Shown: positions 1 through 8,835, counted from the stretch's first letter. The stretch: DNA of 53,753 nt from Clostridium sartagoforme AAU1 (GCF_000401215.1 NZ_ASRV01000008.1:1-53753); one strand, 5' to 3'. The notes: generated from the sequence alone by a model not told the origin. Numbers and translations are program-made.

Positions 1-45
1 CCAATTTCCAAATTTTACACCCCAGGGGTGACTTTTTATATATTA

Positions 46-1400
46 TTAATTCTTTAATTCTCTTACATTCCATTTTACAAAGATAATTAATCCTATATTA
101 GCTGCTGCCGTTATAAGTAAAATTATTCCTATTGGTATTCCTGCTTCTATTACCTGTCCATATAATAATTGCCCTGGGGCTACACTTATGGTTGCAATGG
201 CTGTTGAAAAGGCTGAAACTTTACCTAACATTTCTAATGGTACTTCCTTTTGTATAAATGTTAATGTTAGTACATTTGATAATGATAAAGACATCATAAT
301 TGCCATACCAGAAATGCCAAATAAAACTGCTAATACATAGTTATTTGCTTTCACGGCTCCTAATGAAGACATTAGTAAAACTCCTGCAATCATTGGAAAA
401 TATGTATAATGTACCTTTTTCATTGAAAACATCTTTGGTTTTATGCTTATCCAAAATCCTCCTATTATCATTCCTAAAACAAATATTCCCTCAACTATTC
501 CATAAATTTGTGATGGTAATCCTAAAAAATATTTATAAAGTATGGTGCTAGTATTGTTAGCACTGGAACTAAAAATATATTACATAAAGCATATGAAGCT
601 ATAATTCCAAGAACAACCTTTTTCTTTTTTGATAGATATTTAAAGGTTTTGTACATATCGATAAAAGAATCTTTTATAAATCCTACTGATAAAACTTTGT
701 TTTTAGGTTTATTTCTTGTTATTTCAACTGTTGGCGCTATCTCCATATCAGCTATATCTGTAACTAAATTTAATTCTTTTTTATCTAAAGAACTAACATT
801 AAAAGCTTCTTCTTCATCTACAGTCTTAACTACATCTGGTATATCTAAAAACATCTCCATTACTGCTGAAGCAAAAAAACTAATTGCATTTATTATGACT
901 ATTAATTTTATTCCAACTATTCCATATAAAATTCCTGCAAGTATTGGTCCTAAAAAATTTACTACTGATCCTACTTGACTTATTATTCCATTGGCACTTG
1001 TTAGTTTTTCTTCATCCACTACTTGTGGAATTGAAGCTGTTACTGCTGGTCCATATAATGTATAGCATATTGATAGCATAAACATAACTGCTGCAACTAT
1101 CAACTTATGATCATTTCCACTAAATACTACAAAGGCATACCCTCCAATTAGTATTGAGCAGAAAAGGTCCAAATAAACCATTATCTTTTTTCTATTTACA
1201 TTGTCTGATAACATCCCAGCAATTGGTGCAAATAAGATATATGGTATTGTTGATATAGCTAATATATTTGCAAAGGTAGCTGTACTACCTGTAAACTCTA
1301 GTAAGTATAAGGACATACTAAATCTTTGAATTGCGTTTCCAAACAAAGATATAATTTGCCCTATAACTATTATTATAAAATTTTTATTTTTCATGTTCAC
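46..1400 (-). pseudogene. MFS exporter, frameshifted, last gene of the siderophore operon
   Basis: This major facilitator superfamily transporter is split in two frames. The first part (1400 to 522) gives 292 residues with TM helices and the MFS loop motif GMLSDNVNRKK near residues 62-72. The second part continues to 46 and starts in frame before its first Met (residues LPSQIYGIVEG). Adding one T to the minus-strand T6 run at 524-529 joins them into about 451 residues, a normal MFS length. Its start overlaps the end of the upstream ABC ATPase gene by 17 nt, so it is translated as part of the siderophore operon. By position it may export or recycle siderophore, like EntS-type MFS proteins; that is inference. 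It may be a true pseudogene, a slippage-phase gene or a one-base consensus error. Confidence 0.8.
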
Positions 1401-2184
1401 CCCTTAGAAGTTCATATTCCATACATATTGGATATTCTCCATTTTCACTTGTTTGAAGATTAGCCTCTACTCCATATATTTCTTTTAAAGTACATTTCGT
1501 AATAACATCTATTGGTTTTCCCTGGCAAATAACTTTTCCCTTTTTAAGACCTATTATGTTATCTGCAAACCTACAAGCATTATTAAGTTCATGAAGCACT
1601 ATAACTACTGTAATTTTCTTTTCCTTATTAAGTTTTTTTAGTACTTCTAATACCTCAAGTTGATATGACATATCCAAGTAAGTTGTAGGCTCATCAAGCA
1701 TTATAATATCTGTTTCTTGAGCTAAAGTCATAGCAATCCATGCCCTTTGTCTTTGCCCTCCAGATAAATTTTCAACTTCTCTATCTGCAAACTCTAAAAG
1801 TCCAGTTTCTTCAATTGCCCAATCAATAACTTCTTTATCATGGCTATTTAATCCACCTATCATCTTTTGGTGTGGAAATCTCCCGTAAGCTACAAGTTCT
1901 CTTACTGTAATCCCACTTGGACATACTGGTCCTTGAGGAAGAAATGCTACTTCTTTTGCTATAGATTTTTCTTTTATTTTCTTCATGTCTTTACCATTAA
2001 TTAAAATATTTCCAGACCTTGGCTTATTAATTCTTGCTATTGTTTTTAAAAGAGTTGATTTTCCACAACCATTTGCTCCAATTATTATACTAACTTCACC
2101 CTTTGGTATAGATAGATTCATATTTTCAATTATTATATTATTTTCATATGAAACTGATAAATTCTTTATACTAATAGCTTCCAT
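1384..2184 (-). CDS. Iron-siderophore ABC transporter ATPase (FecE/FhuC type)
   Basis: Cytoplasmic ATPase that powers ferric-siderophore (or heme/cobalamin-type) import. Of 266 residues, Walker A GANGCGKST is at 36-44, the Q-loop is in FLPQG near 81-85, the signature LSGGQRQR starts at 140, Walker B IIMLDEP is at 160-166 and the switch His is 198. All catalytic motifs are intact. Length and sequence fit the FecE/FhuC family. Only 2 nt separate it from the upstream permease gene, and it overlaps the MFS gene downstream. The exact ligand cannot be read from the sequence. Confidence 0.93.
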   Translation of the reverse strand: MEAISIKNLSVSYENNIIIENMNLSIPKGEVSIIIGANGCGKSTLLKTIARINKPRSGNILINGKDMKKIKEKSIAKEVAFLPQGPVCPSGITVRELVAYGRFPHQKMIGGLNSHDKEVIDWAIEETGLLEFADREVENLSGGQRQRAWIAMTLAQETDIIMLDEPTTYLDMSYQLEVLEVLKKLNKEKKITVVIVLHELNNACRFADNIIGLKKGKVICQGKPIDVITKCTLKEIYGVEANLQTSENGEYPICMEYELLRGEHEK

Positions 2185-2186
2185 AA

Positions 2187-3194
2187 TTATTTCTCCTTCA
2201 TCATTAAATAAATAAAATATGGTACTCCAAATATTGATACAGTAATTCCAACTGGAATTTCAATTGGAGAAAATAAATTTCTTGAAACTGAGTCTGCAAG
2301 AAGAATTATTATAACACTTATTATTGCTGATATTGAAACAAAGTGCTTATGATAAGGTCCAACTAGTTTTCTTGCAATATGAGGAGATACAAGTCCTAGA
2401 AAGCCAATGTTTCCTGCAAAAGCTGTTGCAGTTCCTGCTAATATAACTACATAGCTTAAAAACTTTTTTCTTTCTTTTTCTATATTTAATCCTAAAGATA
2501 TTGAAAGCTCATCTGAGAGATTTAAAATATCTAATTTCTTATGGTTTAACAATACTAATATGAACATTAAAGTTATTATTGGTATAATTACTTTAGCATA
2601 ACTCCACCCTGATCCCCAAAGGCTTCCTGATGTCCAAACTAAAACTCTGTTGTAATCTCCAACTCCCCCTCTAAATGTACTAAATACTATAAATGCATTA
2701 AGAGCCGAATTCATACCTATACCAATTAAAAGTAATCTTTTTGGCTTTATTCCATTTTTACTAGATAACATATACATTATAAATGAAGAAACTGCTGCTC
2801 CAATTATAGCCATAAATGGAAGAACAAAAATAGATAAAGAACCAAGTTCACTATAATAATTTGCTGTTTTGTATGTAATGAATAAAACTGCTGCAACTGC
2901 CGCCCCTGCATTTATACCTATAATTCCTGTTTCTGCTAAATCATTTTTAGTTATGGTTTGAAGTATTGAACCTGCTGTAGATAATGCAACTGCTACAAAT
3001 ATTCCAACTAACATTCTTGGAAGTCTTATATTTAAAATTGCTGTATTTTGAAGTTTTGTCCCTTTTCCAACTAAAACATTGATAACTTCTAGTGGAGATA
3101 TTTTATAGGTACCCCAGCATAGTGTAACTAAGAAGGAGGCTATTAATAAGATTAATAAAATAATTAAAACTATTCTAAATCTTTTCTTTTTCAT
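2187..3194 (-). CDS. FecCD-family iron-siderophore permease (second)
   Basis: Integral membrane permease of the BtuC/FecCD family, 335 residues with about nine to ten predicted TM segments. The conserved FecCD stretches are visible: the LSTAGSILQTITKN region near residues 76-89 and FLGLVSPHIARKLVG near 270-285, which carries the ATPase-contacting coupling region. It pairs with the preceding permease to form a heterodimeric channel. Its start overlaps the stop of the upstream permease gene by one base, indicating translational coupling. Confidence 0.92.
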   Translation of the reverse strand: MKKKRFRIVLIILLILLIASFLVTLCWGTYKISPLEVINVLVGKGTKLQNTAILNIRLPRMLVGIFVAVALSTAGSILQTITKNDLAETGIIGINAGAAVAAVLFITYKTANYYSELGSLSIFVLPFMAIIGAAVSSFIMYMLSSKNGIKPKRLLLIGIGMNSALNAFIVFSTFRGGVGDYNRVLVWTSGSLWGSGWSYAKVIIPIITLMFILVLLNHKKLDILNLSDELSISLGLNIEKERKKFLSYVVILAGTATAFAGNIGFLGLVSPHIARKLVGPYHKHFVSISAIISVIIILLADSVSRNLFSPIEIPVGITVSIFGVPYFIYLMMKEK

Positions 3195-4186
3195 TATCCT
3201 CTCTCCTTTCTAGCCACAGCTATAAAAAATGGTATTCCTATTAAAGCTGTAAATACTCCAATTGGAGTTTCATATGGATCTAATAACATTCTTGCTGCAA
3301 CATCTGCAAATGTTAAAAGTGTTGCTCCTAATAAAAATGAACATGGTATATTTCTTCTATAATCTTCACCTAATATTTTTCTAACTATTTGTGGAACAAT
3401 AAGTCCAACAAAAGCTATATTTTTTCCAACTGCTACTGCTGCTGCACACATTGGTATAATAACCATAAGTGTTGTAAATCTTATTTTTTCTGGATTCTGC
3501 CCAAGTCCAATTGCAACATCATCTCCAAGGCTTAAAATATTGATTTTAGGTGATAATAAAATTCCTATAATAAGTCCTATAATTCCTACCCAAAACACTA
3601 ATCTAAAATCTGCCCAACTTGCATTTCTAAAACCACCAGATACCCAAAATCCTATCATTTGAGATTGATTTGATAAAAGTCCTATTATAGTTGTTAAAGA
3701 AATGAAAAATGTACTCATAGCTGTTCCTGCTAAAAGTATCTTTGCAATGGAATTATTATTTGCTTTTTTAGATATAAATCCTAAAACTATTAATCCTGTT
3801 ATAAGTGCTCCTATTAAAGATGCTATCATAACATTTTTAATATTTACTGATATTCCTAATGCATAAAATATTGCTATAACTAGTGTTGCTCCTTGACTAA
3901 CTCCTAAAATTGAGGGTTCAGCTATTGGATTTCTTGTAACACCTTGAATCATTGCTCCTGTTACTCCTAAAATTCCCCCTGTAAATAATACAGATAAAGC
4001 TCTTGGAATACGAACATCCCTAATTAACATAAGCTCAAGTGTTTCACTGTAATTAAAGATACTGTCCCAAATCTCTGAAAAGCCAATATGGACAGCCCCT
4101 AGCCTTACAGCTAGAAGCAGTCCTATTGTTAGAAGTAACATACTACAAATTGTAAAAATTATCGTACGCTTCTTACTTTGTTCCAT
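3194..4186 (-). CDS. FecCD-family iron-siderophore permease (first)
   Basis: Membrane permease of 330 residues in the BtuC/FecCD family. It has many hydrophobic segments, with the family motifs GVTGAMIQGVTRNPIAEPS near residues 74-93 and FVGLIVPQIVRKILGED near 264-280. It forms the import channel with the adjacent paralogous permease. The gene overlaps the end of the binding-protein gene by 14 nt, so the operon is tightly coupled in the order binding protein, permease, permease, ATPase, MFS. Confidence 0.92.
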   Translation of the reverse strand: MEQSKKRTIIFTICSMLLLTIGLLLAVRLGAVHIGFSEIWDSIFNYSETLELMLIRDVRIPRALSVLFTGGILGVTGAMIQGVTRNPIAEPSILGVSQGATLVIAIFYALGISVNIKNVMIASLIGALITGLIVLGFISKKANNNSIAKILLAGTAMSTFFISLTTIIGLLSNQSQMIGFWVSGGFRNASWADFRLVFWVGIIGLIIGILLSPKINILSLGDDVAIGLGQNPEKIRFTTLMVIIPMCAAAVAVGKNIAFVGLIVPQIVRKILGEDYRRNIPCSFLLGATLLTFADVAARMLLDPYETPIGVFTALIGIPFFIAVARKERG

Positions 4187-5123
4187 TTAACATTTCACCT
4201 ATTTCATCTATTAATAATTCCCTACCTATTGAGCTGTATCCTTGATTAAAATATGGTGATGATTGTAGTTTAACTACTTTTCCTTCTTTAACTGCTGGTA
4301 AGCTGTTCCATATAGCGTTGCTTTCAAGTTGTGCTAAATCTTCATCTGTTGCTATTAAGAATATATAATCTGATTTAATTGATGCTAATCCTTCATATGT
4401 AACTACTGGAAGACTAATATCACTTTGTTCTGGCATTCCTTCTGGTTTAGCAAGGCCCATATCTTCATATAAAACATTTCCAAATCCTGCTCCATCAAAT
4501 ATAAAGAATTGTCCACCACTTGCTAAGAATGAAAGATAAGTTGTAGATTCACCATATTCTTTTTTAACTTTATCTCCAGCTTCTTTTGCTTTTGATTCAT
4601 AATTTGAAATCCACTTATTTGCTGCTTCTTCCTTATTAAATACTTTTGCAAATGCCTTAACATCTTCTTTCCAGTTTAATGCTTCTAATTTAATCATAAC
4701 TGTTGGAGCAATTTCACTTAATTGATCGTACATTTTTTCTTGAACTGTTGATATAACTATTAAGTCTGGGTTTAAGTTCATAACTGCTTCTACATCCATA
4801 GTATCTTGCATACTATATCCTAAAATTTCTGCTCCCTTTAATGTTTCTTCTAAATATGCAGGAAACTTAGTATAGTCATAAGCATCACTATTTGCTGTTC
4901 CTATTACCTTATATCCTAATATAGATAAAATATCACTATTTCCACTTAAATCTACTATTCTTTGAGGTTCTGCTGGAATCTCAACTTCTCCTCTAACATC
5001 TGTTACCTTTACAGTTTTATCTGATGCTTTATTTTCAGTTGTAGTTCCATTTGTACCACATCCTACAAGCATTATTGCAGTAACACATGATGCAACTATT
5101 GTTTTTAATAAATTCTTCTTCAT
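4173..5123 (-). CDS. Siderophore-binding lipoprotein (FecB/FhuD-like)
   Basis: Extracellular substrate-binding lipoprotein, 316 residues. A lipoprotein signal peptide with lipobox LVGC puts the lipidated Cys at position 22. Downstream are the two lobes of a class III periplasmic-binding fold, with PQRIVDLSGNSDILSILGY near residues 53-71 and the TVMIKLEALNWKEDV region. It would capture a ferric complex for the two permeases and the ATPase that follow. The start is supported by GGAGG six bases upstream of the ATG. The leader beyond this ribosome binding site runs straight into a tandem repeat array. A Fur-box-like sequence lies about 320 nt upstream. Confidence 0.92.
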   Translation of the reverse strand: MKKNLLKTIVASCVTAIMLVGCGTNGTTTENKASDKTVKVTDVRGEVEIPAEPQRIVDLSGNSDILSILGYKVIGTANSDAYDYTKFPAYLEETLKGAEILGYSMQDTMDVEAVMNLNPDLIVISTVQEKMYDQLSEIAPTVMIKLEALNWKEDVKAFAKVFNKEEAANKWISNYESKAKEAGDKVKKEYGESTTYLSFLASGGQFFIFDGAGFGNVLYEDMGLAKPEGMPEQSDISLPVVTYEGLASIKSDYIFLIATDEDLAQLESNAIWNSLPAVKEGKVVKLQSSPYFNQGYSSIGRELLIDEIGEMLNGTK

Positions 5124-5141
5124 AATATACCTCCGATTATT

Positions 5142-5370
5142 CAGTTCACAGTTTTTGTCAGTTCACAGTTCACAGGGCACAGTTCACAGTTTTTGTTCAG
5201 TTCACAGTTTTTGTTCAGTTCACAGTTTTTGTCAGTTCACAGTTCACAGCGCACAGTTCACAGTTTTTGTTTAGTTCACGGTGCACAGGGCACGGTTCAC
5301 AGTTTTTGTTTAGTTCACGGTGCACAGGGCACAGGTCACAGTTTTTGTTTAGTTCACGGTGCACAGTTTT
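5142..5370. repeat. Tandem CAGTTCACAGTTTTTGT array in the leader of the siderophore operon
   Basis: About eight imperfect units, all ending in CACAGTTTTTGT or a close variant. Units alternate between a short form of 17-18 bp and a long form of about 39 bp in which GTTCACAG, GCGCACAG or GGGCACAG is inserted. Related blocks recur at 5567-5605, 5713-5758 and 6895-6924. The array ends about 10 nt before the ribosome binding site of the binding-protein gene, so it would be transcribed as its 5' leader. The apparent 65-residue reading frame through it only reflects the repeats. Confidence 0.85.
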
Positions 5371-5440
5371 TACTATTATGTATTAATTAATTTTTTATTG
5401 ATAATACTTTTCACTTGTTTATTACATTAGTAATTGTATG

Positions 5441-5455
5441 TGATATTCATTCTCA
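5441..5455 (-). promoter_or_regulatory. Putative Fur box
   Basis: On the minus strand the sequence is TGAGAATGAATATCA, matching 12 of 14 defined positions of the 7-1-7 Fur consensus TGATAATNATTATCA. It lies between the divergent siderophore uptake operon and the PchR-like AraC gene, where iron control is expected. A second near-palindrome, TGATAATTTTATCA, lies at 5477-5490. Fur binding is inferred. Confidence 0.5.
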
Positions 5456-5566
5456 ATTCAATATCTGCATCTAATTTGATAATTTTATCATCCAATATAA
5501 TAATTTTTATATGGAAATTATAGATTTTCTGCTATAATAATTTTTATAAAGCTTTGTTTAGTTCAC

Positions 5567-5605
5567 AGTTTTATTCAGTTCACAGCGCACAGTTCACAGT
5601 TCACA
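5567..5605. repeat. GTTCACAG repeat block
   Basis: Contains GTTCACAGTTTTATTCA and GTTCACAGCGCACAG units of the same family as the array at 5142-5370. It sits between two groups of short hairpins in the siderophore operon/AraC spacer. Confidence 0.7.
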
Positions 5606-5614
5606 ATTTAGGAT

Positions 5615-5784
5615 GAAACTACTATGTAGTTTCTGAAAGTTAGATTATTTTAACTCTTTCAGAGTTGTAGAATAACCTTTTTTAATTCAGCTCTGCTGAA
5701 TTATTTCCATAACTGTGCACTGTGCCTTGTGAACTGTGCACTAAAAAAAGTTGTGCACTAAAATGAATTTTACTTTGTAAAATT
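5615..5784. repeat. Cluster of mini-hairpins with 3-nt loops
   Basis: Four compact palindromes with three-base loops lie here. GAAACTAC-tat-GTAGTTTC is at 5615-5633, AACTCT-ttc-AGAGTT at 5652-5666, AATTCAGC-tct-GCTGAATT at 5684-5702 and AATTTTAC-ttt-GTAAAATT at 5766-5784. Three have exact 8-3-8 geometry. TCTGAAAG and CTTTCAGA form a further stem across 5632-5663. GTGCAC-flanked repeat copies lie between the hairpins at 5713-5758. Sequences differ while geometry is kept. Confidence 0.75.
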
Positions 5785-5863
5785 TATTATTTCCTAATAG
5801 AAAAGTTTTATGATAATAATCAATGTAGTTTTATAATTCAAAATAGGGGGATGCTAAAAACAA

Positions 5864-6868
5864 ATGATATCAAAATCAACTTATGAGTTTCAAAAAGAAG
5901 TTTTAAGTAATATGACATTTTCACCTCATTCTATGGGAAACTTTACGATATATAAAAATGATGATAGGCCTGATCTTGGGTATTTCATTAAGTATAGTAG
6001 AGAAGGATACTATGATTTTGGGGTTGGTGATTACACTATACCAAATGACTTTTCTTTATCTTTTAATCATAAAGAACCAATAATGCGTTTTGGTACTGTA
6101 TATACTGGGGTTACAAAGTTTAAGATAGAAAACAACCCAATTTCCTCTTTTTCTCCATCTTCATTTTTTGTTGTGGAAAAAAATATAAAAGGATCTCAAG
6201 TATGGAAAAAGGGTCAACACTTTCATGGAGCAGAAATAACTATTTATAAAAAGTTTTTTGATGATATTATAGATAAAAACTTTCCTAATACACTTGGTTT
6301 TAATAACTTTATAACTAATTATACTTATCGCTATCTTCCTCTGGAAATAGCAACTATTGTTCAACAATTAAGAAACTTAGTACAAGCTAATAAATTAACT
6401 TTATTATATTTAGAAAGTAAGATTCTAGAAGCAATTGCTTTAATGTCACAAGAAATTCAATGTTCTATTGAAAATACTTTTACAAATCAATTAGATTATG
6501 GTGATATTATCATTGGAAAAAATAGACGAGTTTCACTAACAGCTTCTGATGTAAATGCACTACAAAAAGCCCATGAAATCTTAACAAAGGAGGCATGCAA
6601 TCCCCCTACAATAAATACATTAAGTAAGATGGTATTTTTAAATGAGCAGAAATTAAAAGCAGGATTTTCATCAAAATATCATATGTCAATTAGCCAATAT
6701 ACTACATCTATTAAAATGAATATTGCAGAAAACTTATTATCAACAACAGATTTAAGCATTGATGAAATTTCTAAAATGGTTGGATATAATTATTGCGGAA
6801 ACTTTGTAAAGATGTTTAAAAAAACTCATGGGAAAACACCGCTGGCTTTTAGAAAAATGAAAGAATAG
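5864..6868 (+). CDS. AraC-family regulator, PchR/siderophore type
   Basis: Transcription regulator of 334 residues. The N-terminal half of about 220 residues is a ligand-sensing region, and the C-terminal 100 residues carry two helix-turn-helix units. The second contains STTDLSIDEISKMVGYNYCG and the family end motif FKKTHGKTPLAFRK. The organisation resembles PchR-type regulators that sense ferric siderophores. It is transcribed away from a siderophore uptake operon, supporting that role. A strong purine run (AGGGGG) lies 13 nt before the ATG, longer than usual; it overlaps an out-of-frame ATG opening an 11-codon frame. Confidence 0.85.
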   Translation: MISKSTYEFQKEVLSNMTFSPHSMGNFTIYKNDDRPDLGYFIKYSREGYYDFGVGDYTIPNDFSLSFNHKEPIMRFGTVYTGVTKFKIENNPISSFSPSSFFVVEKNIKGSQVWKKGQHFHGAEITIYKKFFDDIIDKNFPNTLGFNNFITNYTYRYLPLEIATIVQQLRNLVQANKLTLLYLESKILEAIALMSQEIQCSIENTFTNQLDYGDIIIGKNRRVSLTASDVNALQKAHEILTKEACNPPTINTLSKMVFLNEQKLKAGFSSKYHMSISQYTTSIKMNIAENLLSTTDLSIDEISKMVGYNYCGNFVKMFKKTHGKTPLAFRKMKE

Positions 6869-6873
6869 TAATA

Positions 6874-6888
6874 TTTTGCGAAGCAAAA
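6874..6888 (+). terminator. Short hairpin after the AraC gene
   Basis: TTTTGC-gaa-GCAAAA follows six bases after the stop of the AraC gene and is followed by TTT. It shares the three-base loop geometry of the mini-hairpins at 5615-5784 and could serve as a weak terminator. Confidence 0.4.
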
Positions 6889-6894
6889 TTTCTA

Positions 6895-6975
6895 GTGCAC
6901 AGTTCACAAGGCACAGCTCACAGTTGGTTTCATTTTTTTAGGGAACAGGTAGCAGGTATCAGGGAACAGGGAACA
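6895..6975. repeat. Two short repeat types: GTGCACAGTTCACAAGGCACAG and GGGAACAGG
   Basis: The first part (6895-6924) belongs to the same family as the array at 5142-5370. The second part (about 6939-6975) is a different repeat built of GGGAACAGG and AGCAGGTATC words. Together they fill the spacer between the AraC gene and the nucleotidyltransferase gene. Confidence 0.65.
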
Positions 6976-6982
6976 AGCTCAA

Positions 6983-7402
6983 TTATAGTCTGCTACCATT
7001 AATATCCTCCAAAAGCTTACTATCTTCTCTTGTTTTTCTTATGAGCCATTCATTTTCTCTTAAATATTTATTTACATATAATCTAAAATCAATTTCCTTA
7101 AATTCATCTATAATTAATTTATTTTTACTGTCTAAATATTGCTTTGCTAACCTATTATCATAGTCGCTCATGTTTAAGAATGTTAAATGTATATTTTCAT
7201 AATTGAAGAACTTCTTCAATATAGGCAAAATTATCTCCTCTAAATTAATTTCATCCATAATATCGTATCTTTTTATAATTAAAACTAAGATATCTATATC
7301 ACTATTGCCTTCTCTCCAGTATTTAGTGCCATAGCTTCCAAACACGGCTAATGAAATTAAATTATCGATTTTATTAAGTTTTAAATCATTTAATAACTTC
7401 AT
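6983..7402 (-). CDS. MNT-like nucleotidyltransferase domain protein
   Basis: Small protein of 139 residues with the polymerase-beta-fold nucleotidyltransferase signature: GS at 22-23 in FGSYGTKYW, followed by the metal-binding pair in SDIDILV (D35, D37). This is the minimal catalytic core found in standalone MNT proteins and some antitoxins that transfer nucleotides. No HEPN partner gene is adjacent, unlike the pair at 51737-52436. Substrate is unknown. Repeat elements lie directly downstream. Confidence 0.75.
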   Translation of the reverse strand: MKLLNDLKLNKIDNLISLAVFGSYGTKYWREGNSDIDILVLIIKRYDIMDEINLEEIILPILKKFFNYENIHLTFLNMSDYDNRLAKQYLDSKNKLIIDEFKEIDFRLYVNKYLRENEWLIRKTREDSKLLEDINGSRL

Positions 7403-7595
7403 AATATCATTTCTTATCTTTTAACAATTTTCTATATACTATATTTTAACATATATATTCTTCCAATCATCAGATAATTTAAATATTAAGAATGAAAAAG
7501 TGATTTTCTATATTAGGATTAGTTATCATATATGCTAAATTGGATAATTTATATTTAAAGATTATTTATATAGTTTTAATTCTTTCCTATATATT

Positions 7596-8237
7596 TTATT
7601 TAAATTCATTAAATTCCTTCTTTGCATATTCATGATGTTCCATACATGCAACTAAAGGCATATCATATCCATCTTCTTTGAAGTTTATTTCTGTAAGGCT
7701 TGTCTGTTTTATAAATGGTGGATCCCATAAAGTATCTATATCTCTATTTTCTAATGCTGTTAAGTAGGACTTTAGTGTAATTGTATGAGTTACAATTAAA
7801 ATAGTTTTGCCCTTTTCTTTTTCTAAAATTTCATTTATTGCTTCAAAGGCTCTTTCTTTTACTTCGTAGAAACTTTCTCCATTTCCTGTTGGTATATATT
7901 TAGATGGTACATTCCAAAAGTTATAATAATTTTCTTCACTTAAAGATTTCATTTCTTCTTGATTTAAGCCTTCCCATCCACCAATCCTTATTTCTTTAAG
8001 TCCATCGTGAGTAATTAAAGGAATATTTCTATCTCCTTTAACTATTTTTGCAGTATTAAAGGCTCTTCCTATTGGACTAGCATAAATAACATCTATATGT
8101 AAATCCTTCATTCTATCTCCAAGCCATTTCGCTTGATTTTTTCCTAATTCAGTTAGTGGTGAATCTCCCCACCCTTGCATTATTCCTTTTTCATTCCATT
8201 CTGTTTCACCATGTCTTGTTAAATATAATTTAGTCAT
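7596..8237 (-). CDS. Histidine phosphatase (phosphoglycerate mutase-like)
   Basis: Cytosolic phosphatase of 213 residues. The catalytic RHG motif is at residues 8-10 in LTRHGETEWN; the second active-site His is in IVTHTITLKSY, and the conserved acidic residue in the GESFYEVKERAFEAI region. It resembles PhoE/CobC-type broad phosphatases rather than glycolytic mutase. The gene stands alone. Its substrate cannot be deduced from context. Confidence 0.88.
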   Translation of the reverse strand: MTKLYLTRHGETEWNEKGIMQGWGDSPLTELGKNQAKWLGDRMKDLHIDVIYASPIGRAFNTAKIVKGDRNIPLITHDGLKEIRIGGWEGLNQEEMKSLSEENYYNFWNVPSKYIPTGNGESFYEVKERAFEAINEILEKEKGKTILIVTHTITLKSYLTALENRDIDTLWDPPFIKQTSLTEINFKEDGYDMPLVACMEHHEYAKKEFNEFK

Positions 8238-8322
8238 AAAATGCTCTCCTTTTAATATCTCTTTTAGTTGATTATATAATCAAAGTTTATTACTTTTATG
8301 GCTATAGATTTTATAGCAAAAA

Positions 8323-8371
8323 CCTATTATTTTATAAGTAATAATCTATAATACTTACATAAAATAATAGG
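8323..8371. other. Long AT-rich hairpin
   Basis: CCTATTATTTTATAAGTA pairs with TACTTACATAAAATAATAGG around a short loop, giving roughly 17 paired bases. It lies upstream of the phosphatase gene and before the small membrane-peptide gene. No poly-U tract follows on either strand, so a terminator role is uncertain. Confidence 0.45.
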
Positions 8372-8552
8372 CTATGGTATTTATATAATTATATTATACT
8401 TGTCTTATATATGATTTGCAGTATTCATTTTGATTTAAATTATAAAAGATTATTATATAGAAGTGTCTCTTAAAAGGTTTAACTCTTTGTGTTCAAGATA
8501 TTGATATAAAATAATTTTCCATCTTATCCCTATGTATATAATTATCCATTTA

Positions 8553-8561
8553 TGGTATAAT
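8553..8561 (+). promoter_or_regulatory. Extended -10 promoter of the small peptide gene
   Basis: TGGTATAAT is a perfect extended -10 element. No good -35 is seen, which is acceptable for this promoter class. A transcript from about 8568 to the terminator at 8843 would be about 275 nt, with a structured leader (CCATAG pairs with CTATGG near 8586-8605). Confidence 0.5.
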
Positions 8562-8673
8562 TCTAAGGTAATATTTGAAAATTCCATAGTTGGATGGCTA
8601 TGGAGGTTTTGGACATTTTATCTCCCTAGGACTATTGGTGATACTTCATCATAGTTAGGGGGTGGTATTGGAT

Positions 8674-8835
8674 ATGTTTGATACTTTTATAAAGTGTATA
8701 TCAATTATTTATGTAATTAGCTTAATTCTAAAACATAATCTTTTTATACATCATTTAAAAATTAAGATTAAATTTCTTGGTCTTGATATAGAAGTTAAAA
8801 GCAAAGAAAAAAGTGCTCCATCCCGCAAAGATTAG
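8674..8835 (+). CDS. Small membrane peptide, type I toxin-like
   Basis: A 53-residue peptide: MFDTFIKCISIIYVISLILK begins it, a hydrophobic stretch of about 15 residues follows the first Lys, then a basic middle and the charged tail KSKEKSAPSRKD. A purine run (AGGGGGTGG) lies eight bases before the ATG. The gene has its own extended -10 promoter, a leader of about 100 nt and a terminator stem that includes its last codons. This compact design resembles type I toxin mRNAs such as TxpA/BsrG. No antisense antitoxin RNA could be confirmed. It could also be a harmless small membrane protein. Confidence 0.55.
   Translation: MFDTFIKCISIIYVISLILKHNLFIHHLKIKIKFLGLDIEVKSKEKSAPSRKD

Noticed and set aside
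5142..5370. Possible CRISPR array
   Set aside because: Units are 17-39 bp with no unique spacers and no dyad repeat; no cas genes in the window.
5193..5390. A 65-residue reading frame with repeated FCLVHGAQ units
   Set aside because: It is only the translation of the GTTCACAG repeat array, has no ribosome binding site and is unlike natural proteins.
5851..5884. Leader peptide MLKTNDIKINL overlapping the AraC start
   Set aside because: It has a purine run but is out of frame and too short; no attenuator structure was found.
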